Shown in pieces: positions 46,276 through 58,222 of a stretch of DNA of 64,000 nt. Under the pieces are notes generated by a model. That model saw only the letters and a program-made list of their open reading frames with translations, was not told the origin of the DNA and did no database searches. The position numbers were made by a program, and so were the translations under genes. This DNA is from Scenedesmus sp. ARA3. Its lineage: Eukaryota > Chlorophyta > Chlorophyceae > Sphaeropleales > Scenedesmaceae. Numbering within the stretch: position 1 is the stretch's first letter; each line of letters starts with the position of its first letter. The stretch covers positions 54,901 through 118,900 of the forward strand of contig RWJK01000577.1 in NCBI GenBank assembly GCA_004335835.1, given 5' to 3'.

Positions 46276-47275
46276 TTTGTATGGCTTAAAGGCAGTTACA
46301 ACGAAACCCGCGTCCTAAGCGGATAAGAGCAAGCAAAACTGTTTTCTGAATCCCAATGTGGCTTCTTTGTGGTGCGATCAGCGCGCAGTGTGGCACTGAG
46401 GTGTCATTAGTCAGATGGTGTGGTATGCAGCGTGGTAGAGTGTCACCCAGTCGTGATCAACACGCGGTTGCCAGCAATTAGTACTTTAAGTGCATCTGCA
46501 CCTAATCGTGGTTGCCGAACACCTGTCCTGCGAGCTGCTGCAGGTGCCTGTCTCTTGGTGACTGTGCTGGACAGCCTGCAGTAGGGAGCTGCATGCATGA
46601 CAACAAGGTGTTTGGCATCTGCTTCTGATCGAGAACTACCCTCTGTTAGCATCGTTACAAAGAACAGCATCAACAGCTGTCCTTGCAGCTGCTGCTGTTG
46701 CACAGAATGCTGTGATGCGCGCTGGTTTGTTATAGCTGTGGAAGGTGATTTCCACTTCTTGCAAACAGCCCTGGCGGAGCATCCAGAACATGCAACAGAA
46801 TGCTGCCCCGCTCATTTTATATGCTGCATGATTGCAGCCTGCCAAACCAGAAGGCACATGCTGCTGCACAGTATACATCAATACATCGCCACCAGGTGCA
46901 CCTCAGCATGGCTGCTTGTCGAATGGCAGGCAGGCAAGGGCATCTGCCCAATTCATCCAGCGCCCGGCACTTGCTGCGGCCACATGTCTACTGACAACTG
47001 TAACAGTGGCATACACCGGCAAATTGCCAGCACCGGCTGGTGCGTATTGCCACTTGACTTGGGTAGATGCACAGCGCCACCTCACCAACAAGCCCTGCTT
47101 CAAGTCATTGTAGCTACTCCGGCACTGATAACGCGCAGGGGCCCCAACCAGCTGTTGGCGCTATGCCTGATTGCTCACTGCTCTCCCATGGCGCGCCACC
47201 CCAGCAGCACCACGGTGGCGCTGATGCCTTCAGCTGCTAGCGTAGCAGCTGCTCAGCTGCTGCAGCAGCAGCTGC
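46276..47275. other. Intergenic, coiled-coil gene promoter / NUP54 3' end
   Basis: 1 kb between two leftward genes. A 228-codon frame on the plus strand has no family features and is probably chance. No repeat or RNA gene is seen. Confidence 0.4.
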
Positions 47276-47368
47276 TCAGATGAGCTCCACTGGCGCCATG
47301 TTCATTGCTGCCGGCACGATGCTGTCCTGCCGCACGCCACGCATAATCTCCACATCCAGCACGTCCCT

Positions 47369-47401
<33 letters not shown>

Positions 47402-47940
47402 CCAGCAAGTTGTGCTGTGTCTCAGCAGGCACACGACAGGCTGATGTGATTGAACCCCGCGCATCCTTGTGTGACAGCCGCTGCAGTCATGAACCATCCT
47501 TGCGCGTCCCGGCCTATATATACCACTGGGATACTTGGCACATTCGGGAAGACACATACCCTGCTGCGGCCTCTGCCTCGCAGCAAACTACACCTGCTGT
47601 CTTGCGCCGCCTTGAAATACAGCCACCATGCCACGTCGCAGCGCCCGCGCTCATCCTCACCTGCGCAGCACCTCCTGCAGCTGCTTCAGCCCCTCCACGT
47701 GCTCCTTCAGCACCGCAAACAGCTGCGCCAGACTGGCCGCATCCAGCTTCACACCACCTTGTGTGCTGCCGCCCATGCCTAGGGTGCCGCTGCTGGCGCG
47801 CAGCCTGCACGCTGCCGCTAGCGCGTCCAGGCGCCGCTGCAGGCCTGCAGGGGAGGTAGGGGAGAGCTGCGCCTCGACTGCCTCCAGGGCGCGTGAGAGT
47901 GTGGCTTCTTTGCCGCGTGACAGCTCGCCCCTGTGGCGCA

Positions 47941-47971
<31 letters not shown>

Positions 47972-49112
47972 GTCACGATTTGAGGCACTCCAGCAGCCAC
48001 AGCAACCAGCATTGTTGGTGATTCAGCAGTAACAACAACAGACAGACTGATGCTGACTTACCACTCCAAATGTCATATTTCAGGTATCTGTGCCCCACCT
48101 GAGCCCCATGAAGCTGGCGATGCGCCCCTCCAGGCCGTCCACGTGCCGCGCCACGCCCAGCAGCCGGTTGCTCAGCTCCATGTGCTGCTCGCGCGCACGC
48201 GCCACGCGCGCGATGATGCCCGCCTGGCGCTGCGCCTGCTTGTAGGCGTGCTCGCGCAGCTCAGTCAGCCGAGCCCTGCGAGGTACGGGTGCAAGTGTTA
48301 CACACAGCGCCACATGTTGGTCAGTGCAACGCGAAACTAAACCATGGCAGGTTTGCAGGCGCCTGCTTGTATGCGTGCTTGCGCAGCTCAGTCAGCCGCG
48401 CCCAGCGTGCAGTGAGACAGCCATACCAGTGAGGCAGCACAGTGAGGCATAGCTCGCGGCGTGCGGGGGTTGATGGATCTGGTGGTTGCCCAGTGAGCCT
48501 GTCATTAACTTGGGCTGTGTTCACATTGCATAAGACACAAATCGTGGGGCGTGTGCGCAGGTCAGGGATGGAGACAGCAACCCAGCAGGCACCGGCTGCA
48601 TGTATGCACGCAGCTGACTCAGGAGATGTGCCAAGCTCCCAGCTGTATGCAGCAAGCACTGTTGCAGAAGGGTGTAACCCATTGCGACACCTTGTTAACT
48701 GCTGCTGTGCCTCACCTGTTTGCTGCCAGGCCTTCTGCCTGCGCCTGCGTGCGCTTCACAAGGTCGTCAAAGCCGTTAGCTGCAACAGGCCACAGCCTGC
48801 AGACCCAGCAGCAGCAGGACAGAAGTAGACTTACTGACACACTCAACGTGCCCAGACACTCCACTTCATGCACTGCGCTTCACAGGCACAAGATTGGTGC
48901 GCAGTGTGTGTAAGGGTTTGCATTCGAACGCAACCACCAGCACGAGCAGGCCTACAGCATGATAGCAGCGGCTGGTTGCACTCGCAACCATACTACATCT
49001 GCAGCCGCCCTATGAGCTTCAGGCGTCGCCCGTGCTGCAGCTTTTACATGTGGCCGTGCTCTGCTGTGTGCCGCAGCTGCCTGTGCTGCAGCACCCCTCG
49101 CTGCTCCAGATG

Positions 49113-49143
<31 letters not shown>

Positions 49144-49434
49144 CTCTCACCTGTCTGGATTATCCGGTCCGCCGGCATCCCTCATCGCTTGCTTCCAGCT
49201 CAGCTCATCCACCACAGCAGCCGGCTTCACCTTCTGCGCGGGGTTGTCCAGCACATTCAGAAAGATGTGCTGGAACCTGTAGCTGCTGTGGCCAGGCATG
49301 TAGGCAGTAGCAATGCCTTCAAGCTCCCGCTTGACTGCCTCATGCGATGAGGAGCTGTAAGCAAGGGGTGAGAGCTGCTGTTGCTGCTGCTGCTGCCCTG
49401 GTACTGTCAGCGCCCCAAAGATGTTGGCCGCACC

Positions 49435-49465
<31 letters not shown>

Positions 49466-50127
49466 GGCTGCCCAAAGAGGCCTGCTCCGGCTGCTGGCGC
49501 TGCTGCCGGCGTGGAGAAGATGCTGCCAAAGCCTGTGCCCGCTGGTGCTGCTGCTGGCTGGGAGCTTGCAGGAAGGCTGAAGCTGAAGGCACCACCCGAG
49601 CTAGCTGCTGCGCTGCTTGCTGCTCCAAACAGACCTCCTGTGGCTGGTGCACCAAACGCTGGCGTGCTGCTCGCGCCGAATGCTGGTGTGCTAGATCCGA
49701 ATGTGCTAGTGCCAAAAGCAGGTGTTGAGGCTGCCGCGCCAAAGGCAGGCGTGCTGCTTGCGCCGAACAGCGAGGGTGTGCTGGTTGCAGGAGCGCCAAA
49801 GGCTGGGGCGCTAGCGGCGCCAAAGGCTGGAGTGCTTGATGCCGCTGCACCGCCAAAACTGAAGCCAGTTGAGGGCGCCCCAAAGGCCGAAGGCGCCTGG
49901 GCAGCAGTGCAGCATGAGCATAATTTGCGTGCATGTTGCAAGATGTGTATGGAACAGTATGCAGCAGGCTTCAAGGCGTAGCAGCCATGCAGCAGGCACA
50001 TCATCTTGTCGTGAAATACTGCGCAGATTTTCAGGCGATCAACAATCAGGTTTGTGCTGTTACAGAACAGAACCCCGGCCATGCCAAACTGCTGGTGCTG
50101 CTGCCCCACCTGGCCAAACGCTGCCAT
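47276..50127 (-). CDS. NUP54: Nucleoporin NUP54
   Basis: FG nucleoporin of the central transport channel, partner of NUP62 and NUP58. Six exons on the minus strand: 50127-50074, 49896-49151, 48796-48716, 48275-48099, 47930-47661, 47366-47276, giving 472 residues with all phases agreeing. The N-terminal 190 residues or so hold FG repeats of the types PAFGA, STFGS, GLFG and GGLFGA, then two poly-Gln runs. The rest is the alpha-helical NUP54 domain: FLNVLDNPAQ, NPDRLWPVAANGFDDLVKR, LREHAYKQAQ, ELSNRLLGVARHVDGLEG, and the end DVLDVEIMRG. The start MAAFGQVGQQ is the first ATG. It is divergent from the acyltransferase gene. The intron after exon 3 contains a copy of the exon 4 head. Confidence 0.93.
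48356..48405 (-). repeat. Copy of the NUP54 exon 4 head
   Basis: Repeats about 48229-48278 (acceptor side and ARLTELREHAYKQA) at 127 bases distance, upstream in gene sense. The frame is kept for this stretch (ARLTELRKHAYKQA) but there is no matching donor. Confidence 0.85.
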
Positions 50128-50756
50128 GCTGCTGCTCCAGCTGCTAATGCTCAGCCACTGCCACCTGACAGATAGAGGTGATCTAGGCTAACGGTGCATA
50201 GTAATCACAAGAATTTGCCGCGTCCGGGCCTCTGCACGGGCTGGGCTGCTGCTTGTTCAACAGTCCTGTGATGTACTGCCTCCTGCTTTTCTCTTGATTG
50301 TCTCCAATAAATGCTGTAGCTTCATTACAGATGCACGTTTATGCCACCAGTGGCTGCGCAGATGCTTGAGGCGTCGTGCAAGTGCTTCAAAACCCAAAGC
50401 TCGTTGTTATGAATGTCACTCCAGGTCATCGGTGCTGGTGCCCTTCACGTCCCCTGCAACTTGGATTGCTATAATCAATGCTTGCAGATCAAGACCGCTG
50501 GAGCACAACCCACATGGACACACAACATGCAGCAGCAACATTGCAACGTCATTGGGAGCAGGTCGCTGTTGCATCCACGCTTACAACGCAGCGTTTACAG
50601 GCCTGCAGCTCAATCTAGAAGAGCTACTACACGATGCTATGCCTCCACCTCCAGCCCCTTTAAGGTCGGTCAGGCTGTAGTAGCAGTAGGCAAGGCAGTA
50701 GCATGACATGGTGACCATGTGGGAGCAGTGCAACAACATGTGCCTGCCACCATGCT
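50128..50756. promoter_or_regulatory. Divergent region NUP54 / phytyl ester synthase-like gene
   Basis: About 630 bases holding the NUP54 promoter and probably the unresolved first exon (leader peptide) of the plus-strand gene. No clear TATA box or repeat. Confidence 0.4.
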
Positions 50757-53294
50757 ATGCAGATCAAGCTGCTGCATCCAGTCAAGGTAGCAGATGCAGA
50801 TCAGCGGCCGCTGCTGGTATTCCTGCCAGGTGAGTGCTGAGCATCAACAACATTGTGCTGAGTCCGTGGCTGGAAAGCGTCCGTGCACACTGCATGGTCC
50901 ATGAGAGCAGCCAGTAGTTTGAGCTTGACAAGTGCCAATTAGTGCTTCACTATCCACCAGCTGTCGGGCAATGAATGTCAGATGTCTTGAGCAGCAGGCT
51001 CGAGAGAAGTTGTCAATTGAAGGGCATGCGGCTTTAACTGCTTGCCTGGCTGGTGCTCACCTCAGCACTGCCCTTGGTTCACCATCTGCTCTGCAGGCAC
51101 TGATGGCACGGGCCAAGCCATCACACCGCAGCTGCCAGGACTGCTGGAGGCTGGATATGACGTCAGGTGCAGCAGCAAGCAGTGATGTTGCAGATGACGG
51201 CAGCAGCTGTACCCTGAAACTATGTGCAGCAGACGCTTTTGCAGTGCTTCAGACCAGCGGCTCTGCAAGCGTCAGCAGCAGCAGCAGCAGCCGTGCTGTC
51301 CACACACAGATGCCAGCCGCAAAGCATTCACTTATGCGTCTGCTGATTGCATCCAGCTGCTCATCATGTGACATGCAGCTGCTGTGTCAGCTGCTGCCAC
51401 CAGTTAGTGTCCTGCATCACGCTGCTGGACATGCCCTCAATTTAATGCTGACTGCTGGCGCGGCTGCGCATTTCCCTGAAAACACTCCACAACACTGCAG
51501 GACGCTCTACATACCCCCAGATGACCGCTCAGGTTGGGAGCAGCTGCAGGCACAAACCCTGTACCTGATCTCAACAGCGCTTGGAGCTCGGCCGGCAGGA
51601 CCGCACAATGTGCAGGTCACTATTGTGGCCGAATCATTTGGTGGCTGCCTGGCCCTGCGGTTGGCAGCAGCAGCACCGCAGCTGGTGAAGGCGCTGGTGC
51701 TTGTGAACCCGGCCACGTGTTACAACCAGAGCCTGAGTGGCCTGAGCAGCTTTGTGTCTGCTACAAACCTGCTGGGGCTGTTCCCTCAGGACCTGTACAA
51801 CACAGCACAGGTGTGCTGCTGAGGCGCTGCCTTCGTGTGGCAGTGCTGTATGGTCCACTTGCAGTGCTGAGTGGCTAACAGCATGCCGCAGAGCAACACC
51901 TGCTGCTCTGTTGCACATGCAGGCTGCGTGCTGCAAGCTGGTAACTGGAGGCAGTGCAGCCAGCTGACTCTGACTGCGATACCTGGTTGCTTGTCTGCGT
52001 GCAGGCTGTGCTGCTGCCGTTCCTTGTTGACATCGACAGAGTAGGCGATGACGGCGCACAGGCCCTGCGCAGGTGAGGCGGGTCACCCTACAGCCATGCT
52101 GTGTCAGCATACAAGCAGTTTGCTGGCTGTGCTGCATTGTATGCTATGCTCTGTTTGTCGTCAGGTGACTGCTTTCCGTCTGTTTGCCCACCCAGCTTCC
52201 GTGGTTTGGCTCCAGAAGTTGGCTGGCTTTGAGCTGGCTGTGTCCATGCACGTGGCGTAGCCATGTGTCCAAACGTGACTTCGATGATCTGTGCTGCGTG
52301 CTTTGTGCTGTGCTGCCGTGCAGCATGATCTTCATGGACCCTCCTCCAGACTATGAGACGCCAGCTACTGCTCAGGTGAACAAGCACGCACAGCAGGCAG
52401 CTGAATGTTGTATTATCCTGACCCTGCAGTTGTGCCAATGATGTGCCTCCCCACAGTGTGCACAAATGTGTGTTTGAGAGCATGCGCAGGCCCTACAAAT
52501 TGCGGCAGCCATAAGGTGGTAGACGCGCATGCATGGATGTCACATGCAGCCTTCCACATACAATCGCACAATTGTCTTCACACCTTACCCTCTGCTGCTG
52601 TGCAGGTGGAGTCTGATGATGATCAGGAGCAGGACTCCTCCGCGCTCACCATTGCAGCAGAGCGGCGGCGGCTGCAGCTCAACACCTCTGCTGTCTTCAC
52701 CACTGCAGGCCCCCAGGCAGCAGCAAGCAGCAGCAGCGGCCCGCGGCTGGGTGCCAGCGGCAGGAGCAAGGGCAGGGTCACTGCAGCAGCTGCTGCAGCT
52801 GGGCTGTTTAACACTGCGCAGTCTGGCGGGGCGGGGGCTGGCGGCGGCAGCGTGTTTGCGCCTGCAGGTGAGTGGCGCATTGACAGGGCTGTCGAGCAGC
52901 TTCAGCAGCTGTTTGCGTCTGCTGCACACACTCTGGTATGGCCGTCAAGGGCACATGTCCAGGGCGCCTGTGCATGTTGCAACAACAGCAAATTACCCAA
53001 AGGAACACCTCAGCTTCGTCTGCATCTGTATCAGCAGCAGCTGGGCATCCTGCTCACCAGTAAGTACATACAGCATCAGACAAGTTCCCTCAAGACCGCA
53101 GTCAACTGATGACGAGTATCGTGCCGTGCTGTATTCTGCATGCTGTGCTGCCTGCCCCAGCCGCCGCCAACTTCCGCAGCAACCTCATGCGCAGCGGCAA
53201 CCTGCCTGAGGCCAGCCTGCGGGGCCTGCAGGTGCCCTGCCTGCTCATCACCAGCGCCAAGGACCGCATGCTGCCCAGCATCGTGGAGGGTGAG

Positions 53295-53341
<47 letters not shown>

Positions 53342-53606
53342 GTTGTACACGCATGTTGAAGCTGTTCTGCGTGCTGGAGCTCAGTATCCAGGGCTTGGTA
53401 TGGAGTGTGTGGGTGTGTGTTGCGTGTGTGCTGTGTGTGGGTATGGCGCTGTGTGTTTGGTATGGTGTTTCAGGCTTAGTGAGCCGCGGCAGCAGCAGCA
53501 GCTAAGTTCCCTACATCCAGAGGGCCTGCACCTGCAGCAACAGCATGCAAGTGTGGCTTCCACACACTTTAATGTGCATCATTACTTTGAATGTTGAACC
53601 TGCTGC

Positions 53607-53639
<33 letters not shown>

Positions 53640-54360
53640 AGGCGCGCGCCTGGCCCGCCTGCTGCCGCGCAGCCGCCGCGTGATCCTGCCTGACAGCGGC
53701 CACGCAGCACTGTTGGAGCGGGGCATGGACTTGGCGGCAGTCATGCGGGGCAGCGGCATCGTGCCAACATCCATCGGCCCCACCCTGCGGCGCACACCAC
53801 TTGCCAAGCAGCAGCCTGCAGCTCAAGCAGCGGCAGCAGCAGCAGCAGCAGCAGCGCGAAATGGCAATGGTGGTGGCCATGGGGTGAAGCCGGCGCAGTC
53901 AGCAGCAGCAGCAGCAGAGAAGCCCGTGCTGCTGGGGATAGTGAAGGATGATGCAGCGGTGCCTGGGATGGGTGATGCTTCTTTGAGCCCCCGGCCTGCC
54001 ACGCTGTTCCCAGCCTCCTCAACATTGCCTGCTGTAGGCCAGCAGCAGCAGCAGCAGCAGCAGCAACCCGCAGCAGCAGCAGCAGCTGGAGGTGAGGCAG
54101 GGCAGGATGCTTCAGGCAGTGTGTCTGCTGGTGCTGCTGCTGGTTCAGCAGCATCACTGGCAGCAGCCGCGATCGTGTCAGCAGGTGCAGTAGCTAGCAC
54201 AGCAGCAGATGCAGGCAGCAGCAGCAGCAATTCAGCATGGCAGGCAGGTAAAAGCAGCAGCACAAGCAACGGCAATGGCAATGGTGCTGGAGACAAGAGC
54301 TCCAGCAGCAGTAGTAACAGCAGCAGAAGCGGCAGCCCAGCGGACGACCAACAGCAGCCG

Positions 54361-54394
<34 letters not shown>

Positions 54395-56712
54395 TAGCGG
54401 AAGTTGACAAGGACTTGGCATGGGATCAGTGGAGCCAGTACTTGGCACCATGGCGGGTGAGTGCGGGTAACAAGGGGTGGTTGGCTGTGGCTGGCGTTTG
54501 CTTCGTGTGTGTTGCTTGAGGCAAGCAATAGCGCAGTGCAGCTTGGGCTGATGATCAGTCGGCGGTGGGCACCTCTGGTCCTGGTGGTCACTGGTGGCTT
54601 GTGGATGCTGTGTTACATGTTTACCATATCTGCTTCTTGCCTGCAGGACCTGGTGTCTCCCGTGCTGCTGGGCCAGGAGCACCTGCCTGGGCTGGTGGGC
54701 TGCGGGCGTCCGCTGCTGTTTGTGGGCAACCACCAGAAGTGTGGGCTGTACGACATGCCGCTGCTGGCCTACGAGCTCTACCTGAGGGGCTTCAAGGTGC
54801 GGCGGCCTTGATGTTACGCTGAGATAAATTTGGCAAGCATGCTTCATGCTGTGAGCCTGGTAGTGTGTCATGGTGTTGCGTGCATGTCCTCTTTTAGGGG
54901 ATGTTGGGTGGTTCAGGCAGGCGGGTGCTCATCTCCTCCTGTGCTGTGCTGCTCCTGCAGCTGAAACCTTGTAGCGCTGCATGCAACACTGTAAGCATTC
55001 TGCGCTTGTTAAAACAGCAGTGCACAGTGTTGTGTCTGAACTGTCGCGATGGCTGCTGCTGCTGCTGCTGCTGCCGCTGCTGCTGCTGCTGCTGCTGCTG
55101 CAGGTGAAGGGCCTGGCCCACCCCGGGCACTGGAGCGGCCCGCTGGGCCCCTTCTTCGAGCAGTTTGGTGCCGTCAAGGCGGGGCCTATGACAGCCTTCA
55201 AGCTGCTGAAGGATGGGGAGCAGGTGCGGCAGGTTTCAAACAGCTGGGCCAGCTGCTGCTCTGTATGTTTGTAACAGTGCTGTTTGCGCATGGCTGTGTG
55301 GTGCACAGCTTGGGGGTGGAGCAGCAATGGTCTGCCTGACAAGTATGGTATTTGCGGTGACGTTGCACAGTTGGCAGCATGCAGCACACGTCTGCGGGCA
55401 CTTCTTGCATCACATCACTGCTGTGTGGTGTGCAGGTGCTGCTGTTCCCTGGCGGTGCGCGTGAGGTGAACAAGAAGGTTGGCGAAGAGTACAAACTCTT
55501 CTGGAAGGACAGCCCAGGTAGGCGGTGGGCTGGGGTGACATGGCGGCACTGTATGTGACTGCTGGGGCAGTGAGCTGCTGCTGCTGCCTTAGCAAGCTGC
55601 TGCTTAGCGACGGTGTGGGGTTTGTCACAACACGAAGCACGGCCTTGTCAGCGCTCTGTAACGGCACCTGCCTGCTGCTGCTGCTGCGGCTGGTGTCGCA
55701 AATGCATGCCAGCCTCGTTGATCTGCTCATTGAGCTGCTTGCAGCACATCACATGGCGGGCTGGCTGCCACCGCTTATTGTTGCCGCAGACTTTGTGCGG
55801 CTGGCTGCGCGCTGCGGCGCCATCATCGTGCCCTTTGCTGCTGTTGGCGCTGATGACGCGTATGACGTGATGATGGACGTTGACGAGGTGCTGGATGCGC
55901 CAGTGCTTGGGGACCTTGTCAGGGTGAGTAGCTCTGGCAGCTCACACTGCTTTAATATGCTGGTATTGCTTTACAACTTGCAGCTGCTGCATTAGCCTTC
56001 ATCTGTCACAGGCGTCTGTTACAAGCTGTTGCAGCGCTGAATGCATTTGTTTAGCGCCTCGCCCGCGTATGCAGGGTGCTTTGGAGCACATGTGCCGCAG
56101 CGCGCACGTGTGATTCCCAATCTCTTGTTTTCTCCTGTCTCAACTCACATGCATGACGTGCGCACCGGATCAATGGGAACGTGATGATTATGCATGTTGT
56201 GCAGGGTGCCCTAAAACACGTGGACCCCAGCCTCGTGCCCAGCAAGGCAGTGCTGCCTTTGACGCGCCTTACTCGGCTCCTATGTGTGCAATCGTGTGAC
56301 TTGCCACTTGCAGGGTGCACTAAAACGCGTGGATCCCAGCCTAGTACCAAGCGAGGCAGTGCTGCCCCTCACGCGCATGCCAGGCCTGGGCCTGCCCACC
56401 CCCGTGCCCATCCCCAACCTGCAGCGGCTGTACTTCAAGGTCTGCGCGCCCATTGACACTGCTGCGCTGGGCCTGCATGTGAGGAAGGATGCGGAGGCCT
56501 GGCAGGAGCTGTACGATGGCATCAAGGCAACAGGTGAGTTTAGGGGAAGGGATGGGGCGCCGCTGCTGCCTGTTGCTGCGCGGATGTGCATCCCGAGGGA
56601 CGAAGAGGGAAGCTGTGGTGAAAAGCTAGTGCAGTGTTGTGGTTTTGCCTGCCTGCCTGGGCGTAGGTGTCAGCTGCCATGGCTGAGTGTTGGCTGCCTC
56701 AACAAACAGGGC

Positions 56713-56753
<41 letters not shown>

Positions 56754-57002
56754 GCAGTGGTGGGTGGCATGGAGGAGCTGCTGGAGGTGCGGCAGGCTGA
56801 CAGCCAGCGGCAGGTGGGGGCCCGCATCACCAGCGCCATCACCAGCTGGCTGCCTGCCTTCAGCATCACTCAGAAGAAGCAGGAGGGGCCGGGGCCTGGG
56901 ACTGCGGCCGGCATCAACAGCAGCAGCAGCGGCAGCGGCAGCGATAAAAGCCATAGCAACAGGGATGGCAGTAGCGTTGGCAGCGATGATGCAAGGCAGT
57001 GA
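50757..57002 (+). CDS. PES: Phytyl ester synthase-like hydrolase/acyltransferase (5' end uncertain)
   Basis: Plastid enzyme family making phytyl esters and triacylglycerol from chlorophyll phytol and acyl donors. Exons: 50757-50829, 51097-51166, 51501-51810, 52005-52072, 52324-52375, 52606-53059, 53161-53289, 53642-54456, 54647-54796, 55104-55223, 55436-55517, 55790-55923, 56314-56533, 56758-57002; phases agree, giving about 973 residues. The hydrolase half has FLPGTDG, the nucleophile elbow ESFGG, Asp in SAKDRML and His in SGHAALL. The acyltransferase half has GNHQKCGLYDMPLL, FPGGAREV and GAIIVPFAAVG. Between them the 815-base exon adds more than 200 residues of Ala/Gln/Ser low complexity, unlike land-plant members. 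The exon 52606-53059 may hide another intron. The true start is probably an upstream exon with a transit peptide. Confidence 0.88.
53293..53341 (+). repeat. (CTG)n run next to a donor site of the PES-like gene
   Basis: Follows the GTGAGCG donor at 53290. Further CTG runs precede the acceptors at 53642, 55104 and 56758. Confidence 0.85.
56205..56270 (+). repeat. Second copy of the exon 56314 head in the PES-like gene
   Basis: Has its own acceptor (GTGCAG) and encodes GALKHVDPSLVPSKAVLPLTR, nearly the same as the true exon start GALKRVDPSLVPSEAVLPLTR at 56314; spacing is 109 bases. It lacks a matching donor. Confidence 0.9.
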
Positions 57003-58222
57003 GTGTTGAGGGCTAGGCAGCTATGCACTACGTTACACGAAGGTGGCAGACAGGAGTTGTGGTGTTGGATGCGCGCGTTTACCACGTTGTAGCCAGTGCT
57101 GCGCTGCGTGCATCAGTGCGCTGAGTTCTTGAAGCTGAGACAGCAGCAGCTACTGCAAGTGACAGATCTTTTTGCGGCTGCAGCAGCAGCAGCATTGTCT
57201 AGCAGCTACAGTGGATTGTAGGGTCAGCAAGCGAATGCCAAGTAGCAGGTGCACGGACGCAGGCATCAGCATCTGCTGTCAGTGAGCTATGACTGCCTTG
57301 CGTCGGCTACGCTGCACTTTGGGTGGGCTGCAAGTTGCACTTTGTTTGTTGTTGGCAATGCAGTTAGGTCAGAACCCTCTGCACTTTGGGTGGGCTGCAA
57401 GTTGTATTTTGTTTGTTGTTGGCAATGCAGTTAGGTCAGAACCCTCTGCACTTTGAGGCACTGCCCCTGGGCGTACATGTGTGGGCTGTTGGCAGCATAC
57501 ACCTCCGTGCATGCATGCTCGGTGTTGTAGCCGTGTACTGGCGTGTGCGGGTTGTTGCTGTGGCTTTTGTAGCGGGCGCGGCATGAAAACGTTGCTGAGT
57601 TGCTGCTTCCAGCTTTCAACTTCTGCCCATCACTTGCCATACTATTCAGGCTGCCACGGCAAGAATATTGACAGAATGAGTCGCATGGCCTAGGGTTCAT
57701 ATTGGTATATTTGAATGCAGCTGCGCATGCTGCTGCTTGTTGGGGGCATGGTGTGCTGCACTACAGCGTACACAGTGCTGTACAGGTGTGATGTTGACGA
57801 CCTTCGTTGAAGTGTTACAGCTGCCTTTTGCTGCACTGCGCTGTGCCATATGGTGCTGTTTGTCAAATCCTGAACTTTGTGCTGCAGGTATGGTGTGGAT
57901 GTGCAGGCCCTGGCCGCGTGCTGCTGCAGCTTGCACGGCAGGCTGTTCAGTTGTTCGTCTGTACTGCTATGTGGCAGGCACTGTCTGTGACTTGACGAAG
58001 CGAAAATGATCACCGATAGCAAAATCATATTGCATCGCCCGGGTCCATTGCGCCCGCATCATCGCCGGGTGAACGTCGTGTTGCAGCTGACAAGCCGGGT
58101 TGGCACATACTTTTGTCCGTTCCGTACAGCTTTGTAACTCAGCAACGCCTAATGTTGTCTACACTGTTTTTTAGGCGCTTGAAAAAGATAAACGTTAGCA
58201 AGCGAAGTTCTGATTGACGATC
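57003..58222. other. Intergenic, PES-like gene 3' end / methyltransferase promoter
   Basis: 1.2 kb; contains a 67-base tandem repeat (57312-57461) and otherwise nothing I recognise. Confidence 0.4.
57312..57461. repeat. 67-base tandem repeat, two copies plus a partial third
   Basis: Units start at 57312, 57379 and 57446 with CTGCACTTTG; the first two are nearly identical (GGGTGGGCTGCAAGTTG, TTTGTTTGTTGTTGGCAATG). Confidence 0.9.

Noticed and set aside
46597..47283. 228-codon plus-strand frame
   Set aside because: No domain, odd Cys/His-rich composition and no splice context; lies in the presumed NUP54 3' region.
57297..57586. Frames across the 67-base repeat as small genes
   Set aside because: Repeat-driven open frame without splice or family support.
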